Below are positions 49,018 to 59,189 of a stretch of 64,000 nt of DNA, piece by piece. Under the pieces are notes generated by a model that was not told where the DNA came from, searched no databases, and saw only the letters and a program-made list of their open reading frames with translations. Source of the stretch: Anodontia alba (lineage: Eukaryota; Mollusca; Bivalvia; Lucinida; Lucinidae); NCBI GenBank assembly GCA_964016985.1, contig OZ024828.1:31821129-31885128 (forward strand), in the 5' to 3' direction. Within the stretch, counting starts at the first letter, position 1; each line of letters starts with the position of its first letter. The translations under genes and the position numbers were made by a program.

Positions 49018-49430
49018 GTCAGTAGCTGACAACTGCCCTTCTTGAATCAGCAGAAGAGGGAGATTTGTTTGTGTTGAGGTTTTACGGCCCAGTCAACCCA
49101 ATGGGGTTATGTCAAGCGCGGTCAGTTTACCTTACCACACGTTTACTGGGCAGGCTTAGTCCTCTAAGCGGTTAACCAGTATTGTGCACATTCTTTCGCA
49201 AGACACTGACAACTGCCCTTCTTGAATCAGCAGAAGGGAGAGAATGACCATAGAAAATATTTCATGATCAGTCTCCACAAAAGAATGTTGCTGACCTCGG
49301 CGGGGGTAGAACCCGCGACCTCCTGGTCTCCAGTCGGACGGTGCATCCAACTGAGCCACCGAGGCCGGCTATCGGAAGAGGGAGAACGACCACAGAAATG
49401 ATTTCATGGCGTGCCATTGCCAGTCCCCAC
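49018..49430 (-). mobile_element. Older SINE family 1 copy split by a younger SINE
   Basis: GCTGACAACTGCCCTTCTTG to GAAGAGGGAGA (49018-49063) continues at GAAGAGGGAGAACGACCAC (49375 onward) to about 49430, in the order of the SINE middle region. The interruption is the SINE at 49064-49374. Confidence 0.82.
49064..49374 (-). mobile_element. tRNA-derived SINE family 1, inserted in a SINE
   Basis: On the minus strand the head reads GCCGGCCTCGGTGGCTCAGT, with an A-box-like TGGCTCAGTTGGA, then GGTCGCGGGTTC as a B-box-like element, a ~150-bp middle and a tail ending in CAAACAAA. The tRNA-like promoter parts suggest RNA polymerase III transcription. An 11-bp target duplication GAAGAGGGAGA flanks it at 49053-49063 and 49375-49385. 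The minus-strand frame over it is not a gene. Confidence 0.9.
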
Positions 49431-49448
49431 GCTCTTTGCTAATGTTGC

Positions 49449-49751
49449 CGGCCTTGGTGGCTCAGTTGGATCGCCGTCCGACTGAAGACCAGAAGGTCGC
49501 GGGTTCAATCCCCGCTGAGGTCGGCAACATTCTTTCGTGGAGATAGATCATGAAATATTTTCTACAGTCATTCTCTCCCTTCAGTTGATTCAAGAAGGAT
49601 AGTTGTCAGTTTCTGGCGAAAGGATGTGCACAATACTGGTTAACCGCTTAGAGAACTAAGCATGCCCAGTTAATGTGTGGTGAAGTAAACTGACCGCGCT
49701 CGACATGACCCTATTTGGTTGACTGGGCCGTAAAACCTCAAAACAAACTAA
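49449..49751 (+). mobile_element. tRNA-derived SINE family 1, plus orientation, 15-bp TSD
   Basis: The head CGGCCTTGGTGGCTCAGTTG follows directly after the target duplication CTTTGCTAATGTTGC (49434-49448), repeated exactly at 49752-49766. The B-box-like GGTCGCGGGTTCAATCC is near 49494. The tail ends CCGTAAAACCTCAAAACAAA. The exact 15-bp duplication argues for a fairly young insertion by LINE-type machinery. Confidence 0.93.
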
Positions 49752-49759
49752 CTTTGCTA

Positions 49760-50135
49760 ATGTTGCTAATAGCATGACGGAGAGACAGACTTGCTCTTCT
49801 ACATCCTGACCATGAGGGGAGGTCATATAGCCAGCTTGGTTCGATTCTGCCCAATGATTTAGATGATAGCCTGTTGGACGAACACCAGACGGACAGAAAA
49901 AAATGTTGCTTGCGCACACCCTTACCATGAGGGTAAGTAATGTAGCAATATTGGTTGAATTCTGCCCTGTGGTTTAGGAGATAGTGTGAAGAATAGATGA
50001 ACGGATGACCAACACATCAAAAAATAATGTTGCTCTAGCACATCTTTACAATGAGGGAAAGTGATATAGCAAGTTTGGTTGAGTTCCGACCAGTGGTTTA
50101 GGAGCCCTGGAGGAGATAACATGACAGACAGACGA
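49760..50135 (+). repeat. Tandem array 4b, ~115-125-bp monomer, three units
   Basis: CCATGAGGGGAGGTCATATAGC, CCATGAGGGTAAGTAATGTAGC-like and CAATGAGGGAAAGTGATATAGC-like phrases start near 49810, 49925 and 50048. Units end with GACAGACGG-like words (49890 and 50125 areas). It passes straight into array 4. Confidence 0.75.
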
Positions 50136-51848
50136 AAGGATGCAAAGCCATGGCGGCTATCTTGCGTTTCCAAATGAAACTATTTTAGCTATTTTTCATC
50201 TACAAGTCACCCTGATGACTCTTACAAAGTTTAAAAGTCAATTGGCCTTTAGGTTCAGGAGAAGAAGCAAAAAATTGATTTTCAAGATGGCCACTATGGC
50301 GGCCATCTTTGATTTCTAATAGGATAAGTTTTAGTTATTTTTGATCTACGAGTCACCCTTATGCTTCCCATCAAATTTAAAAAAAAATTGGTCTTTCGGT
50401 TCAAAAGAAGCCAAAAATAGATTTTGAAAATAGCTGCCATGGCGGCCATCTTGGATATACAACCGGAGGGATTTTTTAGCTACTTTTGATCTACAAGTCA
50501 CCCCGATGCAGCCTACCAAGTTTTGGATCAACTGGCTTTTAGGTTCAGGAGAAGTAAACTTTTTTGATCTATAAGTCACCCCGATGCTTCTTACCAAGTT
50601 TCGAGTCAGTTTGCCTTTCGATTCAGGAGAAGAAGCGAAAAATAGATCTTCAAGACTGCCGCCATGGCGGCCATCTTGGATTCCAATTGGAACTATTTTA
50701 GCTATTTTTGATCTACAAGTCACCCCATGCTTCCTACCAAGTTTCGAGTCAATTGGCCTTTAGGTTCAGGAGTAGAAGCAAATAATAGATTTTCGAGATG
50801 GCAGCAATCTTGGATTTCTTATAGGAATAATTGCTATTTTTGATCTACAAGTCATCCCGATGCTTCCTACAAGTTTTCCAGTCACTTGGCCTTTTGGTTC
50901 AGGAGAAGAAGCGAAAATATTTTCAAAATGGCCGCCGTGGTGGCCATCTCGCATTTCCAAACAGAACGATTTTAGCTCTCTTTTATCTATAAGTCATCCC
51001 GATGCTTCCTACCAAGTTTCAAATCAATTGGCCTTTCGTTTCAGGAGAAGAAGAGAAAAATAGATTTTCAATATGGCGGCCATGGTGGCCATCTTGGATA
51101 TCCTATTGGAATGATTTTAGCTATTTTTGCAAGTCACCCCGATGCTTCCTACCAAGTTTGGAGTCAATTGGCCTTTCAGTTCAGAAGAAGCGATTAAAAG
51201 ATTTTCAAAATGGCCACCATGGCAGCCATCTTGGATTTCCGATCGGAACTATTTTAGCTATTTTTGATCTACAAGTCACCCCGATGCTTCCTACCAAGTT
51301 TTGAGTCTATTGACCGTTAGGTTCATGAGAAGAAGCAAACAACATATTTTCAAGATGGCCTCATTGGCGGCCATCTTGGATTTTCTATCAGAATGATTTT
51401 AGCTATTTTTGATCTAGAAGTCACTCCAATGCTTCCTACCATTACCAAGTTTGGAGTCAGTTGGCCTTTCGGTTCAGGAGAAGAAGCTAAAAATAGATTT
51501 TCAAGATGGCTGCCATGGCGGCTATCTTGGATTTCTGACTGGAATGATTTTAGCTATTTATCATCTACAAGTCATCCCTGATGCTTCCTACTACGTTTCG
51601 AGTTAATTTTGGTTCAGGAGAAGATGGCTGCCATCTTGAATGTCAGATCAGAATGATTTTTGCTATTTTTGATCTATAAGTCACCCCAATGCATCCTACC
51701 AAGTTTCGAGTCCACTGGCCCAGGGGTGTAGGAGGACTAGGCTTTTGAAACAATTGTTGAAGGCGAATGATGAACGACAGACAAAGTACGACGGACATTG
51801 ACTGATCACAACAGCTCACCTTGAGCACTTTGTGCTCAGGTGAGCTAA
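50136..51848 (+). repeat. Tandem array 4, ~143-bp monomer, about twelve units, with terminal hairpin
   Basis: AAGTCACCCCGATGCTTCCT recurs about every 140-150 bp from 50205 to 51676 (one unit is short, near 50572). Each unit has TTTTAGCTATTTTTGATCTA, TTGGCCTTTCGGTTCAGGAG and a palindrome centred on GCCATGGC. The tail (51770-51848) has GACGGACATTGACTGATCAC, then a hairpin at 51813-51846 (AGCTCACC...GGTGAGCT) ending in CTAAAA. Confidence 0.92.
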
Positions 51849-52512
51849 AAAGGGTGGCTACCTGTATTCAATTTATAGATAACTCCCAAATTCTTGATGT
51901 ATATACATATCTCAGTCATTGATGGTTGGGAAATCTAACCTCGGTGGACATACATGCAGTCAGTATGTCAGTCAAGATACTGTTCATCTTATACAGAGGT
52001 ATGTCAACTGACACATATATCTTCACTTACACACTTGGCTTTAATTTAAGTCTTTTGACATGTAAATGGCTATATGTGATAAAGATTTTGTATTCAGAGC
52101 AACATTAAAGATACAAATAAGATATATAGGTCTATTGTGGGGTTCTTGCATGGAGAAAAGGTTGGCAAACTGCAGTCGTATCTGGAATATAAATCAGAAG
52201 ATAAAAGTATTTTCAAACCCATTATTCTTGGCAAAGATCTGAATGGTTTTTGAATGGGGTTGGGCATACCACAGTCCACTGGGGACCGACTGTTGGTGTC
52301 TTATCACAAGGAGCAATAATATATATATGTTTAAGGGAGTGGGATCTCAACAGTGTCAGAGATATTAAGGTTTATGTGAACTGGATGTGGTGGGGCATAC
52401 ACCTGGGGACTCAGAGTCAGTGTCACTGAATGCATCTTATCATACTGAACAACAATATATGTTTGATACATGTTTCTGAATGGTCTCTGATATTAAATCT
52501 TACATGGAGGAG
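51849..52512. repeat. Unassigned, with a two-copy direct repeat at about 52250-52465
   Basis: GGGGTTGGGCATACCACAGT ... AATAATATATATATGTTT and TGGTGGGGCATACACCTGGG ... AACAATATATGTTT are diverged copies about 131 bp apart. No gene. Confidence 0.5.
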
Positions 52513-52823
52513 GTTTGTTTGTTTGTGTTGCGGTTTTACGGCCCAGTCAACCCAATGGGGTCATGTCAAGCGCGGTCAGTTTACCTAACCACACGTTTAC
52601 TGGGCAGGCTCAGTCCTTTAAGCGGTTAACCAGTATTGTGCACATTCTTTTGCCAGAAACTGACAACTGCCCTTCTTGAATCAGCGGAAGGGAGAGAATG
52701 ACCGTAGAAAATATTTCATGATCAATCTCCACGAAAGAATGTTGCCAACCTCGGCGGGGGTTGAACCCGCGACCTCCTGGTCCCCAGTCGGACGGGGCAT
52801 CCAAATGAGCCACCGAAGCCAGC
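52513..52823 (-). mobile_element. tRNA-derived SINE family 1, full length, minus
   Basis: Plus-strand order is TTTGTTTGTTTGTG tail, CCCAGTCAACCCAATGGGGT, the middle with CTTCTTGAATCAGCGGAAGG, then the head complement with GGGGGTTGAACCCGCGACC and GAGCCACCGAAGCCAGC. No clear target duplication seen. Confidence 0.9.
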
Positions 52824-53025
52824 ATCAAACTGATTAAAAGTACAACACAATAACACTGAAACAAAATCTAAAACCAGAGAAATATTTATTCTTGGTAATT
52901 TTCTTTCAAAATGATGACTGATAGCAAGTATTTGCTAACTTCAAATTCCTCTCTAATTTCAATTCTTGATATCCATTCTCATTGTTCAGAATATTGTAGT
53001 CACTTTCTGTCAAAAGTTAATAGAT
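52824..53025. other. Unassigned
   Basis: Nothing recognised. Confidence 0.4.
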
Positions 53026-53208
53026 AGCTCCAGATAAGAGGGGTATCCCCATATTTTTTCTTATTTCTCCATGAAAACCTATGTTGTGGGTACTCATCAG
53101 AAGTGCCTTGGCGACAACCTTCTGATGAGTACCATAACATATGTTTTGTGGAGAAATAAGAAAAATATCAGTTCTTTTTAACAGAAAAAAATGCCTTATC
53201 TGGGGCTG
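53026..53208. mobile_element. MITE family 2 with a P1-related palindrome
   Basis: Ends are AGCTCCAGATAAGAG and CCTTATCTGGGGCTG (imperfect inverted repeats), quite unlike P1 ends. The centre has GTTGTGGGTACTCATCAGAA, a gap, and TTCTGATGAGTACCATAACA, flanked by CTTATTTCT/AGAAATAAG shoulders as in P1. Confidence 0.78.
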
Positions 53209-53564
53209 TGTTAACAGTTCCTGTTTGTATGCTGTAAGAATTTAATTTAAAATCTGAAACATGCTATCAGGAAAAACAAACATCCATAAACGTGGATCCT
53301 TTCAGTAGCATTCCAATATTCTTTGCGTCTTTTTTAAAGTCAAGAATATTCTTTTTGGAGTTGGTTTCAAGAGGATGAATGTCTTCTGCTGTCTTTGAAC
53401 TCTTTGTTTTCAAAATCAAATTAAATCCAAGGTAAGGCCTACATCATGTCCTGCTGCTATTTTAATGCCTGAAAAAATGCACAAATTATTACAGTTGTTC
53501 ATTACACCCCCCTCCCCCCCCCCCCCTCTGTACTATGAACAATCTAAGTATTTGGAGTCATGCC
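53209..53564. other. Unassigned; C-run at 53506-53526
   Basis: No repeat family apart from the C-rich tract. Confidence 0.5.
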
Positions 53565-54010
53565 TAGCTCACAGCTCTTATTTTCCTATCACATCTACAT
53601 TGCATGAGGGACCATATACAGTACATTAATGTTATCAGAATCAGATTAAAGTCTATAAAGCAAAATACATATTGAATTGTAAGAAATACAAAGGGGCATA
53701 GTTCTAAGAAACTTGATCCCACAGTCCTTAATTTTTTGTCACATATGTCTTGAATGAGGGACCATGTGTGGTATAAATTTTATGAAACTCACACAAATGG
53801 TACAGAAATTGTTAAGCAAAATACATATTTAACTGTAGTTACAAAGGGGCATAACTCTAATAAACCTGATTCACAAATCCAATTTTCCTGTAACGCCTGC
53901 AAAGCCTGACGTCCAAGTGTGACAAATTATATCCAAATGAAAATTATATCCATATGAGACTGAAGATACGGAAGTTATGAAGCAAAGTCTTACTTGTTGA
54001 CAAAAGGATG
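53565..54010 (+). repeat. Tandem array 5, ~148-bp monomer, two to three units
   Basis: GCATGAGGGACCATATACAG (about 53603) and GAATGAGGGACCATGTGTGG (about 53752) with matching flanks, and AAAGGGGCATAGTTCTAAG/AAAGGGGCATAACTCTAAT. A short array of the mollusc-type 'GGGGCATAACTCT' repeats also seen at 60725. Confidence 0.65.
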
Positions 54011-54450
54011 GAAACGAGGACTGCAAAACTATATCCCTTTAAATAAGCAAATAAATGCATAAATAAAGTGTACAAGTTTGTCATATATTATACCGCATTT
54101 ATTCAAAACTAAACTAAGCGGTAATAAGCCCCAGGGCAATGCAATTCTTATTGCCAAAATGACAGTATTAAATCCAAATTTGGGGCAAAAATAAGATATT
54201 TGGATGGCTTAAACTCAGTTTTGCATGTGTATAATAATGGATTTCACCTACCAAAGTAGGAGAGGTGTGACTAGATATAATGGGGCTTATTTTAGTATAA
54301 ATATAGTATGTACATGTATTCAGTCTCATATGCATTTTAAACTTTAACACTTTGTACTAGTATAGATAAAATCATCATGAAACTTAATTATTAGTGATAT
54401 TTTTCACAGAAAATAAAACTTTACCTTTCACTAAGATTGAAATTTCTGTT
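54011..54450. other. No gene recognised
   Basis: AT-rich, unassigned. Confidence 0.5.
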
Positions 54451-54770
54451 TGATTTGTAGTTTTGCAGCCCAGCAAAAACTGTCAACTTCATGTGCAGCC
54501 AGTCAATTAACCTACTTAAACTTTTCTGGGCAGACTTAGTCCTCTAGGCAGAAATCAGTACTTTGAGCACCAGTACTTTGTGTGCAGACTTTCGCCAGAA
54601 AGTGACAACCGCCATGGTTCTTGAAGCAGGAGAAGGGGGAGAAAGACCATAAAAGTCATTTCATGTCTAATCCATCCATCCCAACAAAAGTTATGGGACC
54701 TAGCTAGGATTTGAACATTTAATACCTGGATCTGCAGGCAGTTGTGCTATTGACTGTCCTGTGGAGCTTG
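54451..54770 (-). mobile_element. Diverged SINE family 1 copy
   Basis: TTTTGCAGCCCAGCAAAAAC, GGGCAGACTTAGTCCTCTAG, CGCCAGAAAGTGACAACCGC and CTAGGATTTGAACATTTAAT follow the order of the SINE at 52513. The B-box-like part is diverged. Confidence 0.75.
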
Positions 54771-55189
54771 GTCCACACATAGAAGGAAGTGTGACAGAAC
54801 CTTGGCCCTAGAATGGTCAGTATAAAACTACTTGGAGTGGGAGGGTGAGTTTGGGTAAATCAATTTTACTGGTACCAAATCTTCACTCCATGTTCAAATG
54901 ATGTAAAAAATACAAAATAATTATTCAGCTTGCAAAGAGGCTCCCTTATTAGGAGAAATTTGGCAATTCATTATTTTTTTAATGCTTGTGTTTAGATTTT
55001 TTTCTTATGAGTTGACATTGCACAAATCTATTCTAAGGGATTGATTAATCTGTATTCCCTCACCTTTTCTATTTTTTATAGAATGGAAATGCCAAAGATT
55101 AGAAAAGAATATTTTACATCAGCATGAACATGGGTTTTAGAGAAGGCAGATATTATGGTGCTCTGGAAAAGACGGGAATAAAATCATGG
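54771..55189. other. No gene recognised
   Basis: Unassigned. Confidence 0.45.
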
Positions 55190-55390
55190 AAAAAAGTCTT
55201 ACTGCTTCAGTGGTTTTGTTATTTAAAAAAAAAATAACCAAACAAAATGGCCACTGGTCATAACACACAAACTAGAAAATCATCAAGATGATTATAATTC
55301 ACATCACTCCACTTTTTATGGAGAAAATGCAATTTAACCACTTTCCTATTTTAAGTCTGTGGGCATTATATACTTTTAAAATATTCAGAA
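55190..55390 (+). repeat. Single unit of the array-10 repeat
   Basis: CCAAACAAAATGGCCACTGG, TATGGAGAAAATGCAATTTAACC and TTTTAAGTCTGTGGGCA match the monomer at 62900-63860. Confidence 0.75.
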
Positions 55391-55879
55391 AAGCAGGTCT
55401 GTGCAAACAGTGATGACCTTCATCAAACTGCTCCTACAAGATCTGGGTCTACACTCTTTGCCATATTCTATCAGAAATATTTACATGCTGGATAAAATAT
55501 CTGTAAATCATGGTGAATAATCCAAATATATTTAGTAATTATGGTATAATTGTACATAAAAAAAAATATTAATAAAACAAAATAAACAAAACAACAATCC
55601 CTGAAGTTCTACATACCTATTTTTTTTTTTTTGAACATGCGACCTGAAAGTTAAAACACACCTATTTTTAATTGGCCATATCAGTATTTTAATTATTTTT
55701 CATTGTAATCTGAAACAAGTAAATAAACTTGTTACTGTTGGAATAAAGCACCTTATTTGGAGCGGTCTCCACACCAGACCTGTTGTGCTCCAGAGAAGAT
55801 AAATTTTATTTTAGTTTATTTCATTTTTTTCTCAAAAAAAAATCAATTGATTTATTTTCTTTAGAACTCCATTAAAAGC
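55391..55879. other. No gene; AAACAGTG-type repeat at about 55395-55470
   Basis: GTGCAAACAGTGATGACC and AGATCTGGGTCTACACTCTT are the arms of the short palindromic family, with a decayed hairpin. The rest is unassigned. Confidence 0.45.
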
Positions 55880-56063
55880 CATCAAAAACATAGTTTGTGG
55901 GTACTCGTTAGAACCGCCTCGCCAAGACAGTTCTAGCTAACGAGTACCCACAATCTATGTTTTGAGCAGAAATATGAAAAAATATCAGAGTTTTTTACCT
56001 GAAAATTTTCGGTTTTTGGAGGTGAACATTTCTATATATTTGAATAGGCGTGTTTTCGTAATG
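55880..56063 (+). mobile_element. P1 MITE, copy 11, left part deleted
   Basis: CATCAAAAACATAG joins the left terminus directly to the palindrome; the right half is normal and ends GGCGTGTTTTCGTAATG. The palindrome has an extra AGCT in its centre-right arm. Confidence 0.9.
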
Positions 56064-56271
56064 AGGTGGGTAAATGTCTGTGTAGGTAAATGTCCAGGTG
56101 TAAAACTGTAAATATCCTCCAAGCCACAACCAACCCCACCACCCCCCTGCCCCACATCCCACCCCTCCAACCCCATCACCACCCCAACATGTTCCCCTGA
56201 TACCAGCATCCCATTTTTTTACTATATAAAGCATAAATTTCGTTTTAATCCTCAGAAACAGTTTTGGTACT
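56064..56271. other. Unassigned, C-rich patch
   Basis: CCACCCC-rich strand between two P1 copies (56115-56190). Confidence 0.4.
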
Positions 56272-56544
56272 CATCACGAAAACGTGCCTATATAATTTTG
56301 AACCCCTTAAACCCCACTTTTATATAGTAAAACTGGGGTTTATAGGGGTATACATTATTTTTCTTATTTCTGCTCAAAGATTGTGGGTACTCATTAGAAC
56401 TGCCTCAGCGAGGCAGTTCTAACGAGTACCCACAATCTATGTTTTGAGCAGAAAAATGAAAAATATCCGAATTTTTTCTCTGAAAATTTTCATTTTTTTG
56501 TGGTAAAATTTTCAGTATATTTTGAATAGGCATGTTTTCGTAAT
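56272..56544 (+). mobile_element. P1 palindromic MITE, copy 12, full length
   Basis: It starts CATCACGAAAACGTGCCTAT and ends GGCATGTTTTCGTAATG. The left hairpin is present; the left palindrome arm lacks a few bases (GCTCAAAGATTG). Confidence 0.92.
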
Positions 56545-56775
56545 GTGTAACATTTTTAGTAAGCAGTCTACTAAAAAAGAGGCAGACATAAACTTTGCAT
56601 TTTTAGGTTTGAGGTTGTGTCTTTGATTTGCTGATAACTTAAACTTGAAATAAGAGCAGACAACATTTATAAAAGATTTCTCTTTTTCATCACAAAACAA
56701 ATATGATGTTTCATACAAACTGTCTCTAAGAAGACAATTTGAATGAAATGTCAAGCCTTATTTTGTAGGAAAAAT
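56545..56775. other. Unassigned
   Basis: Nothing recognised. Confidence 0.4.
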
Positions 56776-57169
56776 GACAGATACTTGGGGTCAGTAGGGC
56801 AGTGCAGGCCCCAAAAAATATCTTGTATATATGTATTTTTTTCTCAAGTTATTGCTCGGCTGCAAATTCTAAGTCGAAAAAGGGGCATAACTGTGCCAAA
56901 AATATTTTGAGGGTTACCTCCCCTATTGGTATGAATTCCCCTTTCCATAATGAACAACCAGTCCGAGTTTCAAGTAAATATCTTCAGTAATGACAGAGAT
57001 ATTACAAAATGTCCAAGTTTTTGCACGACGACGACTCAGACGACGCCAGAGCTATGACAATACCTCATCGTTTTCTTCGAAAACAGCCGAGCTAAAAATA
57101 ACTAGAGAAAAAATATATACAAGATATTTTTTTGGGCCTGTACTGCCCTACTGACCCCAAGTGTCTGTG
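56776..57169. mobile_element. DNA transposon derivative with ~65-bp terminal inverted repeats
   Basis: GACAGATACTTGGGGTCAGT at the left and ACTGACCCCAAGTGTCTGTG at the right open inverted repeats of about 65 bp. GGAAAAAT at 56768-56775 and 57170-57177 is a likely 8-bp target duplication. The interior resembles a unit of the GGGGCATAACT repeats. No transposase. An 8-bp duplication would fit hAT but the tips are not diagnostic. Confidence 0.8.
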
Positions 57170-57177
57170 GGAAAAAT

Positions 57178-57787
57178 ATCACCTAATATCTGATGACTTA
57201 GCCAACAAAGTGCTAAAGCTTTAAATGATTGTGATACAGAACACATACATGTATGTATTGTGTATATGGGACAACAAAATATATGCATGGACATGTTTGC
57301 ATTTTGGTTTGACCGTTAGGGTATTAGGTGTGGGTCTGGGGGGGTAAATTAAAATGGCATGAAGGGTAGAAATTTAAAATTATAGTCACTTCAAGTTTAT
57401 TAGAACTAACAAACTGCTATTTAATTATGTGGAAGGTGTTGGTAATGATGAAGACTTGGTTATATATGGAGATGATGGAAGTATGATAATGAAAGGAATA
57501 GAACCAAGGACCTCATGGTCCATAGTCAGAAGCACTAAACACTCGGCCAACTTGAGGACACTTCATATCTTAAATAATTTGTCCTTGAATAATAACAAAA
57601 AAAAAATATTTCACAATTACATGTATCATCTAATGAATCATGTCAACCTTTGCAGATTATTATTTTTTTTTTTTTTTTTTTTTTTTTTGCAAAATGCCTG
57701 GTAGGGGTAAAATAGTTTGGTAGATAAAGCATGCAAAACCAGATTTTAATGATGGTTATGAACTTTAAAATTGGACATGTAAGCCAT
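57178..57787. other. No gene; SINE head remnant at about 57505-57550 and poly-T at 57661-57688
   Basis: GAACCAAGGACCTCATGGTC and CACTCGGCCAACTTGAGG are a decayed tRNA-like head on the minus strand. The open frame over it is not a gene. Confidence 0.45.
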
Positions 57788-57905
57788 GGCTATCTAGATA
57801 AAATGAGGTATCAAGATAATATTTTTCTTATTTCTACATGAAAACAAAGATTGTACATACTCATTAGAAGCACCTTGATAAGGTGCCTGTAATGAGTATC
57901 TCAAG
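57788..57905. mobile_element. MITE family 2, truncated copy
   Basis: ATCTAGATAAAATGAGGTATC resembles the left end of 53026-53208. It is followed by TTCTTATTTCTACATGAAAA and a palindrome TACTCATTAGAAGCACCTTG/AAGGTGCCTGTAATGAGTA. The right end is missing. Confidence 0.65.
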
Positions 57906-58039
57906 TGCTCAACATACCATATTTGGCCTAGTTACCACACTGTGCGCTTAGGTTTTTCAAAAATGCTAGAAAGGCTTGTGGAAAGTATGTACCTACTTAT
58001 ATTAAGGAAACACTTTAAATAAAACAGTAAAATGATAAT
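57906..58039. other. Unassigned
   Basis: Nothing recognised. Confidence 0.4.
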
Positions 58040-59020
58040 ACCTCACCATTATCATGTCAAGGGGGGATAACTGTCAAAAACTGAAGAAATGTACCCCTTA
58101 GCAATCCCAAACCAGATCAAAATATCAATGGAAATACAAAGTGGGTGAAAATCCTTTGAGATTTACTCAAGCTATTGTCCTGAAATGAATATGTGGCTGT
58201 GCAACGGGCAGAATACTCTGTCAAAAATTGGCGAAATTTGCCCATAAGCAATCCCGAATCAGATCTCCATAATAGATATGTACCACTTTGGTAAAAATCC
58301 GTTGACATTTACTAGTTATCAATATTGACTTGCTGCAGGCAGAAAACTGTCGAAAATTTATGAAATTTGCCCATTAGCAATCCCAAACCAGATCTCTACA
58401 ATATCGATACAAACACTAAGTTTGGTGAAAATCCATTAATAAATTACTCAAGCTATCATCTGGCAAAGAAAAGTCAGGTGTGTCTCAGATATAGATAGCT
58501 CAGTCTGTCAGAAATTAGCAATCCCAAACCAGATCTCCACATTAAGATTGATTGACTGTGTTGGGGTTTAACGACACGTCAATCCTTGTGGGTCATTTAT
58601 GTCGTCTCCCAGAGAAAGGGAGAAAGAAGACAGAAAAGATAGTAGAGGAGATGAAAGAAAGGGACAGGGAAGAAAGAGGAACAGGAATGAAAGGGAAGAA
58701 GGAGAAGAAATGAAAATTTTCCCCCTCTTCCTTAACTGCTACAAGGACAGCAGGCCTTGCCCAACTGTAAGCCAATATTAGTTGCCCCAGTGACATAAGA
58801 CACACGACACCTTCGCACCACCCAACCACCCCTTCCACATTATGAATGAACACACCAAGTTTGGTGAAAATCCATTGATATTCACTTAGGTTATCATCTG
58901 GAAACAAAAATAAGGACGGAGGGATGGAACTATGATAGATGTATTGACAGAGGGACACTCGTACAACCAATGTGAAACCATAATACCCCACCACTATCAT
59001 GTGGCAGTGTATAAAAAGAA
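58040..59020 (+). repeat. Tandem array 7, about 125-150-bp monomer, split by a SINE
   Basis: TTAGCAATCCCAAACCAGAT or close variants recur near 58098, 58237, 58374 and 58513, with TTTGGTGAAAATCCATTGAT phrases. After the SINE at 58545-58833 the last unit resumes and ends with AAGGACGGAGGGATGG and a small hairpin CACCACTATCATGTGGCAGTG, then TATAAAAAG. Confidence 0.82.
58545..58833 (-). mobile_element. SINE family 2 with 9-bp target duplication
   Basis: TCCACATTA at 58536-58544 and 58834-58842 flanks it. The plus-strand order is an AGATTGATTG tail, GTTGGGGTTTAACGACACG, GTCGTCTCCCAGAGAAAGGG, a purine-rich middle and a CAC/ACC-rich head region. It differs from family 1. The 179-residue minus frame crossing it is not a gene. 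Confidence 0.8.
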
Positions 59021-59189
59021 AAAGATCTGCTAAGGGCTCATCAAATGATGCTTGTATGATGTTTTTGTGTTGTTTTTTTGCTGATTTTTTTTTTTTTTTT
59101 TTTTTATAAAAGCATATGTTGTGGGTACTCATTTGAACTGCATCAACAAATCATAGAAAGCAGACATAAAAAACTGGTAATTATCTTGA
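59021..59189. other. Poly-T tract and half of a P1-type palindrome
   Basis: T run 59083-59105, then CATATGTTGTGGGTACTCAT, a single arm resembling the family-2/P1 core. Confidence 0.6.

Noticed and set aside
49156..49359. Minus-strand frame resembling a short protein (also at 52610-52864)
   Set aside because: It is the SINE tRNA-like head and middle read as protein.
49449..49530. tRNA gene at the SINE head
   Set aside because: A- and B-box-like words are present, but the sequence continues into a SINE body and tail and I cannot fold a proper cloverleaf; it is a SINE promoter, not a tRNA gene.
50346..51581. Frames of 60-125 residues in both strands
   Set aside because: They run through the 143-bp tandem array and repeat with it; no evidence for translation.
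58593..59132. 179-residue minus-strand frame
   Set aside because: It spans the SINE 2/array junction and a poly-T tract, so it cannot be an old conserved gene.
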